Origin: Kitagawia praeruptora
Taxonomy: Eukaryota; Streptophyta; Magnoliopsida; Apiales; Apiaceae
Direction: 5' to 3'
NCBI GenBank assembly: GCA_037693485.1
Contig: CM075351.1
Span: forward strand, 158,166,501-158,230,500
Length of the DNA: 64,000 bases
Notes under the pieces: generated by a model
Database searches by the model: none
What the model was told of the DNA's origin: nothing
The model's input: only the letters and a program-made list of their open reading frames with translations
Position numbers and translations under genes: made by a program
In this document: in pieces, positions 25,852 through 37,977 of the stretch
How the letters are laid out: the number at the start of each line of letters is the position of its first letter
Numbering within the stretch: position 1 is the stretch's first letter

Positions 25852-28800
25852 TGTAAGAACCCAGATTTTTGATAGAATTAAAACTTTTTCTTATGTAATA
25901 ATATAGGAGTACATAGTTCCTATGACTGCAGTGTAACGAATATCTATTGAATATATGGGATGGATTTAGATTCAAATATTTATATGTCATGAAGAATGCT
26001 TTTGGTTGACAGCATAGATAAGAATGATCTATCTCCTAAGGATATAAGTTATATTATTCCAAGAAAGATTATTCTTGTGTCATCCAAATCAATATCTATT
26101 ATAAGTCCAGCGGTTCCGTAAAAAGATTAAGGAACACTCGAGGGTAAACCAGGTTCATTTTCCTAATTATAGGAATTAAATAAAAATAAGTGATGAATAG
26201 TGATTTTGGTGGAATTTGGAATATTATTATAATAATGCTATATCCGGTATTCGGAACGGATTTCTGAGTTCGTATTAGTGATCCAGGAGGAAAATAAGTG
26301 TATGTAAAAGTTGTCGGATTCAGAAAAATAGCACTTTTGTTTTCTCCGAGAATTCCCTGGACACTGCAAGACTTAAGGGTTTATAAAAGGGATTTAAGGA
26401 ATTTAAATTCGAGAAGTATTAAGAAAGATGAGGAATAGTATTATAATTATTAAGAAGGTTTTCGGTAAATCCCTAACTAGAAACGAATGAGTTATTCCCT
26501 CGAACGGTCAACGAATTAAGCAATAAACGGACAAAGAAACAAGCAGAGGGAGCAAGAGTCATGCAGAAGCTACTAGAAAATATCTAGTAACCAACATAGT
26601 TACAAGAGTAACTAGAATCAAGTGATCAACCAAGTACTTAGCAAATCTAACTACAAGTTAGCCTTAAACCACCACAAAATCAACACTTGTCCCTCCTAAT
26701 TGCATCATCTAGTGCATCACACTCAACTAACACCATTTGAATGAGATATTATCCAAGTAAACATCACTTTATGCATTATTGGGCAAGAACAACCAACCAA
26801 CACAAAAACTCTCTCATTTCCTTTTATTTCCTTCAAAAGTTTCGGCCAAAGCTATAAGTAGGAGTTCCCACCATCACTTGATCTCCAAATTTTTATGGTG
26901 AGTACTACACTTCATATGAATGATCTCCTAAAAATTTCAAGTCCAAACTCCTTTGTTTCCATTTTCAAAGAAATCATCAAAGTAGGTGATGAATAGTGTT
27001 CTTCAAGAACTAACTTGATTTTTCTTGATTTCTTTGGTTGATCTAGCAAGCTTAAGCACTCCTAAGGACCATACCAAGCTTTGTAAGGCTAGTTCACACT
27101 CTCAAGAAGGTATAATGATCTTGAAACCCTAGCTCTTAGTTTAAGTTTTGATGAATATGGAGTGATTTTATAGTAGTATGTTCATGATAATGTTATAAGC
27201 ATGATTAGTTAAGTGGTTTAGTTGATTTAAGAAGCATGATGATTTTGATGCTAAGATCAGTAGCTTCTGGACTTTTTGAGATGAAGAACATGTGTATAAG
27301 TTTGATTTGTGCCCGGTGTGGCTTGGTATTGTTGTTATAATTTTTAGAACGTTCGATTTATAGCCGTCGTAATGCCGAAATTTCGTTAACCTTAAGAACA
27401 TGAACTTGACAGTAGATGTAACTCACTTATTAGCTTCGATTTATGCCATGATAAGCTAGATTATGTTATGAGATTCGTTTTGATATAAAGATCGCATGAA
27501 ACAGACTTACGGTTTAGGAGTTATGATTAAATTCGTAAAAGTGGTTCGGAACCGTAATCAAAAGTTCGTAATTGAAATTGATTCCCTTAAATGTCATTTA
27601 ATCAGTGGCGAATCTTAAAAATTAAATAATAGATATCATAAGGACGGTGAGGGAGAAGACCTCGTATTAAAAAGATCATTTTTCGATTTTATAAAAATGT
27701 TCGAATCAAGGTTAAGTACGAAAGTACCCCTAAAAGGTATACTTGGTTATAACTTCGGTAACCACTTAGAAAACGATCGATAAATCTCAAGGTCTAATCT
27801 TTCGAATTTAAAAACTTACACAATATAAATACTTACCACATGTAAGTATAATGACATGCTTTAGTAATGAACAAGTGTCGGATAATAAAAGCAATAATAA
27901 GAGTGAATTAGAGGGGTATAACGAAACGACTTGAAAACGTATTTCGATTTAAGTTAAGTTTATACTTAACCTTTTGAAAGGTGTTAAGTGATTAATCCCG
28001 AATGCCTTGGCTATTTATAGATCATCAGGCTGACCCGGGACACGCTACCACTACCCCTACCCGTACTCGATTCTCAGGCAAGTTTCAAATCCTTGTTAAA
28101 AGGTTGTTGTTGTGAATGTATATACATGTGCTTTCTGTTATACATATGCCATAGCATGCATGCCTACTTGAAAAATCATATTGATATACTTGTTCCCTGA
28201 ATTATTGTTGGCTTTTAAGTTAGATAGTTAATATATCAGTTATAAGCCGGAAATTACTAATACCCTTAAGCGAAGGGCATCTGAATCTCATTTTTTGATT
28301 ATAGACCGGGAGTCGATAATTCTTGATATATTGATATTATTTTCAGAAGAAAATATTTAAGTAAATATTTTCCATTTATTATCTGGAAAATATTATTGGA
28401 ATATTCCCTTGAGATTATTTGATAAATATTATTCGGATTATTCATCAGATGTTATTTATTCAAGGAATATTATGTATTTAATATTCATCTAAAGTCGATA
28501 ACATATTCGAATATTATTCGAACCCTCAATTAAGTTCTTTACTTAAAGAATATTCCTTCTTAGTTACTCGATAAATATTATTTTGAATATTCATTCGAGT
28601 TTATTTATTTAATGAATATTATTTTAATATTCATTCGAGCCTTGTTTATTTAAATGAATATTATTTCGAATATTCATTCAATCTCTATTTACTTTATAAA
28701 TATTAGTTGAACATTGATTCGAACGCCAGTCATTCGATAAATATTATTTTGAATATTCCCTTGAGTCAATGAATATTATCTTCGACATTTATTTAAAGTC

Positions 28801-31782
28801 GGTTCAATTATTGAACATAAATTCAAATATTCATTCGATAATCATTTCTTCGATAAATATTATCAAGTTGAGTATTCATTATTTATTCAATGAATATCGT
28901 CTCAAATATTCAGTCGATAATTATTTCATCAATAAGTATCTTTCTTGAGTTGAATATTCATTATTGATTCAATAAATATTATCTCAAATATCCATTTGAT
29001 TATTACTCTATCAATAAGCATTGTTATTAATTTAAATATTCATTATTTGCTCAATGAATATAATTCTGATTATTTCCTCAAAGATTACTCCGAGTAACAC
29101 TGTTCCAATATCTGTGACTTAATAAATATTCTTGGAATATTTATTTAATTCTTCTAACTCGTTTCAAAGATAATTTACTTCATTCACATAGTATCATCGA
29201 CCTTCGAATATTATATAAATTATTTCAGAGTCTTACTATTATTATTATATTATCAAGGAAGGTTCTCAGTGATTCCATTCTTCCTTCGATTCTATTGTAA
29301 GGGAACCTTACTTAAGGAATGTTATTTATCTTGTGACTGCCCGGTCATAAATTATTCGTTTCACTCGCAACTCGGTTGCTATTACTCATGGAATTGTGTA
29401 TACCCACTCATTATTCGAGGGGTAAGAATATTGGAACAAGTTGGTATCCATTAACAAGCAGCAGCTTGGGAAATATTGGTGAATTTTCCTTTCCAATTAG
29501 ATATGACTACTTTGTGGAGTCTTATTAACAAGTATTATACTTGGGGAAAGGGGGACGAACTTTACGTTTCAAAGTATGGATGTGAAATGAACTAGGAGAT
29601 GCGTAAGTGATCCAGTGGCGCCGGTCCAGCAAATGGCCCAACCGTTGGCCGAGGGGGTTCCAGAGGGCGGTAGACAAGTAAATCCGTCGGTGCTTCCTTC
29701 TACATGTAGTAAACAAGAGGTGGGGAGCATAACATGCGACTGATCATCGTGTCACTACGCCATAGATGGCTTTATACAACACTTAAGGGGGGTGTTACCT
29801 TCTTGGGTGTTACCATAGGTATGAAATTTTGGACCTACCACAACACTCTAGTTTTGGTGTTACCGTATCCTTAAAGGTATGTTACCATAGCTGTGGAAGG
29901 TGTTAAACTTAGTAACACCATGGGCTGTGTTACCTTAGAGTACAATTAACATATTTTTGAATTTTATTTATAATTAACGATTTAGTAATTATTAAATTTT
30001 AAAATTCAATAAATTTTAATCAAGTCATTGAATTTATTATTATAAAAATAATATTCTATCAAATAATTGAATTATTTATATTTTTACAATCTTAATATAT
30101 TTTTTAATAATTTTATTTAAAATATCTTCAAATCAAGTCATATTAAAAAATTATTAAAATTTGATTATATTCCTTAATAAAATTATTGGAGAAAATAAAA
30201 AGGTATAATTAGTTTAAATTATTATTCGATAATTGAAATAAAATTTAGTCATAAAATTTTTTATAAAAAATTAATAATTTTTGTAATATTATAAAATGAA
30301 AAAAAAATAATGTAATGAAAAATTGGAAAAAATTGGGGATTGGTTTGGCAAAGGAAAATGAAATAATCGATTCAAAAATTATAATTTAGTTTTCAACAGA
30401 TTAAAATAAATATGTCACATATTTTTTAAAAAATATTAAAAAAAAAATATACACTGAAATTATTGAATGATGGAGCTGAGGACTGAGGAGCGGCTTGCTG
30501 AGCGGTAAAACGAAAATTCACAAATCCAAGGCGGGGGAAATTGGGAAAAATGAAAATTCATAAACACAAGGCGGGGGAAATTGGGGAAATTCTCAATAAC
30601 CAAGCCCAGTCTCCTTAGTTTGAGTTCTTAATACTCAGTCTCATTCTCTCACTTCTCCCTCAGTCGCTCACTCTCTCTTAAGGATTAATCCAAGTTTGGT
30701 CCAATTAGGGTTCGATTTTGGTTTAATCAAAGCAGCCTTGGTATTATATGATTCAATTTGTATATGTATTTCTGTTTCAATTTGTATATATATTCAAGAT
30801 GATATTACTCAGTCGAAATGTAGGGCGAGTATTAAGATAATAAGTCTAGGGCTTTGATTTGGTTTTACATGATGGGTCTCCAAATTTGGGTGGTGCTTGG
30901 GCGAAAGAGGCCACGAGTCAGAGTGCTACACCTGATTTGGTCTCCTAATATTGATATCAATAAGGTATTTTACTCCTCTTTTTTTGTGTATTTATGTTTA
31001 CAAATTATAAGATGTATGTAATGTGTAACTGCGTGAAATTACATTGATTGTTACGATTCTTAAGGTTAAAAAGGTACTGACTTTACTTATAATTTGTTAG
31101 ATTATTGATGTGGTTTGGAGTTTAACGGGATGATAATTTGTGAATGAATCGTGGTAATGACCAAACCGTCCCAGTCTAAAACTTTAACACTCTTTTGTTA
31201 TATTTATAATTTGTGTTAATTGGATATGGATTTGATACTTGTAAACATGATATTATGTTAGCTTAATTGTTGTGCTACAGATCTTCTGTACAATCATTGT
31301 GATAACTGAAGCTTCCAGATTTTAAAGCAATGTTAAGCTAACGATGGGTGATTAGATTGTGTAATAGCAGAAACCTTCCTTTGTTTTTATATGTGTTAAA
31401 TATGAATGGTCTAGTGTTCTTGTTCCGTATGCTAGTTTATATTTTCCTCATTTCCTTGTGTATTTATAAAGCTAATTTATGTTGCATTATAGGTTTTCAG
31501 GTCTCAGGATTACACTGCAGTTCTTTACTATCTTAGACAGGTGATGCTCTAGCCTTTCCCATTTCCGCAATATGCTAATAAGTAACATATTTGGATGTTA
31601 TATCTGACATTGTAATTTGTTGAGAAGTTGTTTGAGCAGGTTAAAGTGGACAAACCTTCCGCTAGTCTTTCAGCATCTACAAAAATATATGTTGTAGCTC
31701 AATGAAGTACTAGCTCAATGAAGCATCTGAACTGTTTATATATGTAAATGAAATTTATGATCTGTTTATGTTTCTATTTGAG

Positions 31783-32043
31783 ACACAAGGTCATGAATCT
31801 ATTGCTGCCAAACTAGTAGCAAATCTTATTACTATTTCAGGTGCAAATCATGTCATCGCCTGTGACCTCCATTCTGGCAATCCATGGGTTATTTTGATAT
31901 TCCAGTGGACCATGTATATTGTCAGGTAACTAGTCCAGAAAGGAATTAAATTATTAGTGTAGCTAATGTTTTTGTTAAGTAATGATTTGATTATTTGGTT
32001 GTTGTATCACCTTATGTTGGTGGAGTTGCAAGAGCTACACTAA
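31783..32043 (+). pseudogene. PRS: Captured fragment of ribose-phosphate pyrophosphokinase
   Basis: 31783-31925 translates to ESIAAKLVANLIT, then ACDLHSG, then, after a one-base shift near 31880, MGYFDIPVDHVYCQ. These are hallmark sequences of plant PRPP synthetase, which makes PRPP from ribose 5-phosphate and ATP. The exon is followed by a GT (31926). A later stretch at about 31995-32040 gives VVVSPYVGGVARAT, the next conserved PRS block, where the family has Asp for Tyr. The intervening intron-like DNA shows that genomic DNA, not cDNA, was captured. The shift, the missing middle and the short length make it non-functional. Confidence 0.85.
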
Positions 32044-32945
32044 TATATAGTGTCATGGCTATTTAAGAGGAAAACAGAGTGCACAAATGCTTGTAAATTA
32101 GTATTGAATAATACTAATATTTTTCATTATTTAATTCTTTGATGAATGGAGGACTACAGATGATGCCTTGCTATTATGCAGTATTTGTTTAAAATTATAA
32201 AATTTTGTTTTGTATTTCTCTTTCTCAGGCTTGGAATGTGTATGGCCTGCTTAACTTCTTGCAAGCGCTAGTGGAATCTAGCACCTTGTTCTGCTTGCTC
32301 TTCAATTAGTTGAGATTAATTATAGGTTACGAGATACTATTACTAGAGTTATGAGATTAATTAGTTTAGTTGAGTTCATGACTTGTTGAGTATTATTTGA
32401 TTTTAGAGTTCATGGCAGTTCTGGATACACATTAACTCAACTATTGTTTAAACCAGACAGGAAAAATATCCAGTCCTGCTGACTTGAGATACCAAGAAGA
32501 TCTCCTGTTTCCTGGCGCCTTATTGAGGATGCTGGAAGTGTTAAAGTGTTAATATTGAGCAAGATCAGGTAATACCTATTTTTTTCGGATATGGCATTCT
32601 CTAAATTAAGATAGTATGTATGCATACTTGCATATCTAGTTTTTTCTTTTAATATATCTGATCTTAGTTTTTTTCGAATACACTGGTTATTCTGAGTTAG
32701 TGTATTCGGATGTTAGATTGGAAGTAGGTTTTTTTTTCTTTTAATATAGCACAGATATGTTTTGATGTTTTGAGTGTACATGTTTCCAGCCCCATGTATC
32801 GTATACACACGGATAGTAAACCAGTGGTAGGTGAGGGAGATGAAATGTTGTGTTTTTGTTACCTTATTGTAAGAGACTTCAATTTTGACATTGTACAAAT
32901 GAGCTTTGTGTGCATTTACGATCAAAAATATTTATTGTGAAATGC

Positions 32946-33038
32946 AGGGAATTTTGATAAATGGACAATTTCCCGGACCTGAACTACTTTGTGTTAGCAA
33001 CGACAAAGTACTTAAGGTGACTTGTGACGATATTAAGG
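32946..33038 (+). pseudogene. Captured exon resembling SKU5-similar multicopper oxidase
   Basis: Translates to QGILINGQFPGPELLCVSND and then KVLKVTCDDIK, preceded by a splice-acceptor-like TGCAG. ILINGQFPGP followed by SND is characteristic of the first cupredoxin domain of SKU5/SKS proteins, which are laccase-like and wall-associated. Only about 30 codons are present. The match is from memory of the family; an alignment would settle it. Confidence 0.65.
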
Positions 33039-33147
33039 TACTGAAACTCTTACAAGTATCTGCAAGAAAATAGTGTGAACTATTGTTTTAGAGCATTTAT
33101 GCCCTATTTGTCTGCACAAATCTATTATGCTACAACAATATTGGTTT

Positions 33148-33297
33148 AAGAAAGAAAATCTTGGATGGCAATTCGGATGATACTGAAAGTTTAAATATGG
33201 CAGACCTTACTGGGGATTATGATAGTCACATAAGAAGTCTGCTCTATGGTCAATGTTGCCATGGAATTGCATTATCATCACCTGCAAAGTGTAGTAC
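33148..33297 (+). pseudogene. Captured fragment, possibly a PAP/OAS1-like nucleotidyltransferase family protein
   Basis: An open stretch of about 50 codons reads RKKILDGNSDDTESLN, then ADLTGDYDSHIRSLLYGQCCHG. The 'DLTGDYDSHIRSLLYGQ' block recalls plant proteins with a poly(A)-polymerase/OAS1-type substrate-binding domain. A stop follows SSPAKC. The identity is tentative, but the stretch is clearly of coding origin in AT-rich surroundings. Confidence 0.45.
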
Positions 33298-33353
33298 TCT
33301 CTAATAATGAACTGATAATTAGTTTACTGTTGCGGTGTTGCCAAAATTTTATA

Positions 33354-33433
33354 CCCACAGCTTAGTTCATTTAAAGAATTTTACAAATATTTTGTGCCCA
33401 CAGCTTAGTTCATTTAAAGAATTTTACAAATAT
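33354..33433. repeat. 37 bp direct repeat inside the CACTA element
   Basis: CCCACAGCTTAGTTCATTTA and the 17 bases after it occur twice, at 33354-33390 and 33397-33433, with a 43 bp period. A recent local duplication. Confidence 0.85.
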
Positions 33434-33495
33434 ATACACTCTCCATCATATCTTTATTCTAATTGTACTACTGTTTGTTTGATGATGCCACTATA

Positions 33496-33616
33496 GAAAG
33501 TTTTTTATCGGACTTCGAAAGCATGGCAAAGGAGGCTGGAGGAACACTTCGCGAAATTTGACATCTCCATCCGGCAAACACAAATTTCTTGAAGACAACA
33601 AATTGAGGATTTTGTG
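33496..33616 (+). pseudogene. Captured fragment resembling a SHAQKYF-type MYB repeat
   Basis: One frame reads FIGLRKHGKGGWRNTSRNLTS, close to the 'FLxGLKKYGKGDWRNISRNF' part of DIVARICATA-like MYB repeats. The expected SHAQKYF continuation is not in frame. There are only about 20 matching residues, so a chance likeness cannot be fully excluded. It shows no start codon and no regulatory context. Confidence 0.45.
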
Positions 33617-34872
33617 ATTATATATGTAACTTTGTTTTGACCAATGTAATACTCAAAATTTTCAAGTTATTTAATATTTGTATTTACTTTGAAAAGATTT
33701 CATTAAAGCTTGGATATAGAGGTGTTGTATATTTGTCACTGGTTAGTGTTGACATGCTTAAATAAATATAATAGTAATAATTTAAAAAAAGACTTTGGTG
33801 GGGCCCACATGTGGGACCCGCATAATTGATTAATAATTTTGCAAAATTATAACATCTAAGGTAACATAGATTTGGTGTTGCTATAGAATGTTTAGTGTGT
33901 TACTGTATAGGTCTATGGTAACGAATTTGCCTATGTTAGCTTATGTGTGTCGAGGTGTTACCTTAGACCCCAAAGGTTACATAGAACAAAACTATCCCAG
34001 CTAAGGTGTTACCTTAGCCTTTTTTTGGCCTTTGGTAACGTTTTTTAGGGTCTAAGGTAACACAGTCGTGGTGTTACCGTAGGCTGTTTATGGCGTAGTG
34101 TGTAAATGCTATGTCTCCTGGCGCGTCAAACTCCAGTATTAGTTCATCACTCAATGTTGGAAATTTTCTGCAACATCATCTTAGTTGGCAGAGTTGAAAA
34201 GTATTTCAAACCGGAATTGCAATATCTTTCTTGCAAGTTCCTATTTTTATGAAAATGATGCTATCTTGCTTATTTTGGCATAGCACATGCTTCCACGAAA
34301 TATATACCTGTTGAGTTACCTTGTAACTTCATCCTTTATATTGAACTGGCAATATTTTCTCTAATGCATGGCATATGGTTTCAAAATATATCTTTGGACT
34401 GTCATATATATTACTACACAGTTATATTATTGGTGGGCTATTGCTCACCCTTGCTTATTATTATGTCACAACAACAGCTAGGTCACATGGCTCGCGTCAG
34501 GCGCACTCGGCGCAAGCAGGTTACCCGACCCACAGGACTACCCGCTGATATCATCGTTGCCATTGCTGAGGTAGCATAGATCAGTAGCCTTTGGGTTACC
34601 TGTTTAATTATATGTATCAATAATGTTAATCAACGGCAAACTCTTAAACTTATGATGTTATCCTTTTGGTTTGTAATAACTTATGATCGTGGATTCGTAA
34701 TATGAGACTTATTTCAATTTCATCTCTGGGACTATAACTGTGTGTGTGTGAGTGGATATTATTTTGGGGTCACAGCATGTGATTTATTTATTATGGACTT
34801 AAGTAAAGTATCAATCATGGAAAATAAGACCGTAACGACCCGATCCCGGACCCCGGATCTGGGGGTATTACA

Positions 34873-35386
34873 CCACACCAAGTAATTGACAAGTATGACA
34901 TCCCACAAATGCTACGACTCAACTTATAGCACTTAGCACATACCATTTATCAACACCATAAACAACTAGCAATTATCCACTAAATCACTAACTTTAATCA
35001 CTAAGATCATTTAGCACGTAGACACTTACAATTTAACCCACTCATATAACCACACATTATGTGATAATAGCAATTAGCACTTAACAATTAACAACTAACA
35101 ATTAGCAATTTACAATTACTAAACCCGAACAATTATAATTAACAAATATCGACTCTCCGAATTAAATACGGAACTTACAACAATATTCTCGAATTTCACA
35201 TATAATCTAATTACTAAAATTAACACCATAAATTCACAATTTAAAATAATTAAATTGCGACAATTTAAAATAATTAAATTGCGACAATTTAATACATAAT
35301 TTAAAAAATATAAAAATTATACCATTCTGATTTCGATTCGACTCGCCCGAAAATCAAACCATCGGAAAATCAATCTCCCCCATCTC

Positions 35387-35422
<36 letters not shown>

Positions 35423-36437
35423 AGCCACCACCGTGGCTTCATCCTCCCCGCCTGACCACTGCAAGACGCCGGCCACTGCCTTCGCCCGTCCCCGATGCTG
35501 CGCCACCGCACACCGCCACCGCACAACTTCCCTTCCTCTCCTCCGGCCGCGCCATACACATGCCAGGACACACACTTTCGCACACACACACACACTAGTA
35601 TATACACGCACATAGATATATACATATATAGGTTTCAATTGGTTAAAATAAAAAACCCCCAAATCTCACTTTTCCAGCCTCTCTTCTCCCCTTTTCTTTT
35701 TCTTCCCGATCTCTTTTCTCTCCCCTCTTCTTGTTTGTGCGGCTATGTGTGTTTATACGTGTATTGTATGTATGTATGCTGTGTTTTATGTGGCTTAACC
35801 TAATGGGCCTAAGCCCAATAACAATTTTAAAGCAATACAAATTAATACTACATACCTTAAATAATATTTTAAACCAATAACTCATATTTGTAAAAATAAA
35901 ATTTCTAGCATAATTAAATACTAGAATATTTTTAAAGACTTTTGGCGAAAGAATTAGAATTAAATCTAAATTTTCTAAATTGATATGAATTTTACAAATT
36001 ATTAATAATTTATAAAAACAACTTATAAAAATAATAATTGTGATTCATAAATCACAATTTACAGGGCTTTATAAAAATACTACAAACATTATTGCTTTAG
36101 TAAAACCTCGAATTCTCGATTTTATATATTAATCGAGCAATTTCTACAAATCCTCAAATAATTAAAATAATCATTTTCTAAGGATTTTAAAATCACCAAA
36201 CTATTCAGTAAATTAAAAAAAAATCTTCACTGAATAATTCCATACTTTGAAAATTAAGCCCTTGCCCAAATAAACTATTGACTCGAGATATCTACTAGGT
36301 CAATAAAATTTTAAAACGGGACCCGGTTCCACTTAACCGAAAATAATTAAATAAAAAAAAATTCCTCATTTTAGGAAAAAAATTATTATAATTGATATAA
36401 TAATAAAATCATTTCTTGAAAAATCCGGGTTATTACA
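34873..36437 (-). repeat. L0: right part of the old interrupted LTR
   Basis: Starts with the second CCACA of the E1 duplication and continues the E2-like LTR from the point where 1146 stopped. It has the TTAGCA repeats, a CT run (35383-35422), the 'gggcctaagcccaataac' block and the terminal 'aatccgggttattaca'. It is more diverged from E2 than the E2 LTRs are from each other. The end at 36437 is the outer end of the LTR. The next bases are not a polypurine tract, so this is either a solo LTR or the 5' LTR of an element lying to the left. Frames across the CT run are not genes. Confidence 0.82.
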
Positions 36438-37192
36438 GGAATCAAGCTAGAGATCTTGGAAACCTTGTTTGGCACTGTGGCTTTCATAGTTTTTACTACT
36501 TGTTGTTCTTGATTTAAAAAGGAGAACTCGTTCATTGTTGGTTATCAAACATTCAACCTTTAACTCTCGTTCTAAAATGTAGAAATAATGGAGTCCCTTA
36601 GTCATTGCCCCCCTTGCTTCATATAGTGGAGGTCTTGCTTCTCGGTTGATCGCTCAAGAAGTTCACTTGCCACTAAGCACTCAACTTTAAGTCTGGTGTG
36701 CCTTGGCTGGTTGTCAACCCTCTATCTTACTTCTAGGTTTCCAACCTTCTTCTTATTCTTGTAGAACCTTGACTAGGTTTTAAGTAGCCTGATGCCTCTT
36801 GTCAGGTTCGTTTGGAGACGGATAACCTTGTTGGCCATCAAGGCTTGAATTTTGAGATTTGAAGTTCAAGACCTCAAGTGTGGAATTGTAAAGGACCTCT
36901 TATCTCAACACTCTCATTAACAGTTTCTGTACCTTTAAGGCATTATCAGGGGGCCAACCAGTCTCACGATAAGCTTTAGGGTCCATCCTTCAGCTTACAA
37001 CAACTGGTGCTACCAATTTCTAATCGATGGTGGGGTCTTCAGGACCTGGAAGTATCCTCGAATATTTGGCCATATTCTTTTCTAGCCTCAAACTCTCCAT
37101 TTACTTGTGAGACCCTCAACTTTGAGTCTCCACAGACTTTCAGGTTCGTGACCCTCAGGGCTCTTGTCAATCCAGGGCCGGCTATCAGAGCT
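36438..37192. other. Unassigned spacer between L0 and E4
   Basis: 755 bp of more balanced base composition than its neighbours. No ORF longer than about 60 codons, no terminal repeats and no second copy in the window. It may be the oldest host DNA here or part of an unrecognised element. Its last five bases, GAGCT, should be the left target duplication of E4. Confidence 0.5.
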
Positions 37193-37928
37193 TGTTAGGA
37201 ATAATTCATGAGTTGTGATGTTAAGAATAGAATTTTACTTATACTTCTTGTATATCCTGATTTTATAAAGGATTTAGCACCTTGTATAGGAAATATGTGT
37301 TAGACAGTTATCTGTAAGGTTTAGTCAGGAATGAACAGTGTATCGGAGACTACATGTCAGGAACAGAGAGCAAATCCTGATGAAGGTCTAATACTGATGG
37401 TGATCAGATATTGATGTAGTGTACAAGTCCTGATATCAGTCGTGATACTGATGATGTCATTATGGATGCTACAGAAACTGGCAAGTGCTATAAAACAGGA
37501 TCTTTGTTTGAGAAACAAGCAAGAAGATTTTATGAAGGAAAGAATTTTCTATTGATGGAAACTATCAACTGAAAGGCAGAACATTGTCATGTATAGATTA
37601 TCTTTCTGTTATTAGTTGATAGGTAGCATTATAAATACTTTCTCTATGTCATTGTAAAAAGAGTACATGAGTTCGGGTCATGAGTTTTGTGTGCGTAGCT
37701 CTGTATAAGGTTTGTATTCGAGAGTTCGAAACAAACAGAGAGAGAATTTTATTTTGTCAACAGCTGCTAAAGGTATTGTACATCTTTGGTAGAGTTTGTA
37801 TTTGATCTTATTAATACAAACAGAGTTTGATTCATTCGTTTTTTCTTGTTCATATAACCAAGCAAAAATCAGACACGATTATATAACTTGTATTCAACCC
37901 CCCCTTCTACAAGTTATTCGAGTTAACA
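37193..37928 (+). repeat. E4 5' LTR
   Basis: 736 bp, TG...CA, matching both E6 LTRs. A TATAAATA box is at 37630-37637, with the probable transcription start some 30 bp later. Upstream are many CTGATG/CTGATA motifs. The 'cccccccttctacaagtt' tract is near the LTR end. Confidence 0.92.
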
Positions 37929-37930
37929 AT

Positions 37931-37942
37931 TGGTATCAGAGC
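37931..37942 (+). other. E4 primer-binding site (tRNA-iMet)
   Basis: Perfect TGGTATCAGAGC two bases after the LTR. Confidence 0.93.
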
Positions 37943-37977
37943 GGGTTGATTTCGAATAATCATAAAGATCTGCAATC

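Larger units (their letters stand above)
29753..34100. mobile_element. Non-autonomous CACTA transposon carrying host-gene fragments
   Basis: Ends are CACTACGCCATAGA and, inverted, CACTACGCCATAAA. The 3 bp target duplication TGT (29750-29752 and 34101-34103) is proved by the uninterrupted 5' LTR of E1 ('atcgtgtaaatg'). Subterminal regions (29789-29940 and 33855-34080) carry many GGTGTTACC/GGTAACACC motifs in both directions, as CACTA transposase sites usually do. There is no transposase frame. The interior holds splice-site-like junctions and short stretches that translate into pieces of several plant proteins, listed separately, so it is a Pack-CACTA. A CT-rich stretch at about 30600-30720 resembles a captured leader. 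AT-rich DNA at 29940-30480 shows nothing. Confidence 0.92.
1147..34872 (+). mobile_element. E1: Tekay-like Ty3/gypsy chromovirus with nested insertions
   Basis: LTR retrotransposon bounded by TGTAAGAACCC...TTACA LTRs and a perfect 5 bp target duplication CCACA (1142-1146 and 34873-34877). Order: 5' LTR, iMet primer site, extra acidic ORF, gag with two CCHC knuckles, protease, reverse transcriptase, RNase H, integrase, chromodomain-like tail, polypurine tract, 3' LTR. Integrase downstream of RT/RNase H and the C-terminal tail identify Ty3/gypsy; the tail and long LTRs suggest the Tekay (Del) chromovirus clade, which is my inference. Without E2 (8616-22511) and the CACTA insertion (29753-34103) it would be about 15.5 kb. 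Gag-pol holds many stop codons and one frameshift, so this copy is not autonomous. Confidence 0.93.
25852..34872 (+). repeat. E1 3' LTR, split by a CACTA element
   Basis: LTR parts 25852-29752 and 34104-34872 add up to about 4.67 kb and match 1147-5830. The break is exactly the 4,348 bp CACTA element with its TGT duplication. The (TA)n run of the 5' LTR is much shorter here (near 34405). The short basic ORF is kept at 34463-34579. Confidence 0.92.

Noticed and set aside
31348..31536. 62-codon ORF in the CACTA element
   Set aside because: It crosses a likely intron-exon boundary (AG near 31500) and matches nothing I know; another frame gives RSQDYTAVLYYLRQ, too short to assign.
36438..37192. 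Host gene exon in the unassigned spacer
   Set aside because: The best frame is about 63 codons without recognisable motifs or splice context.
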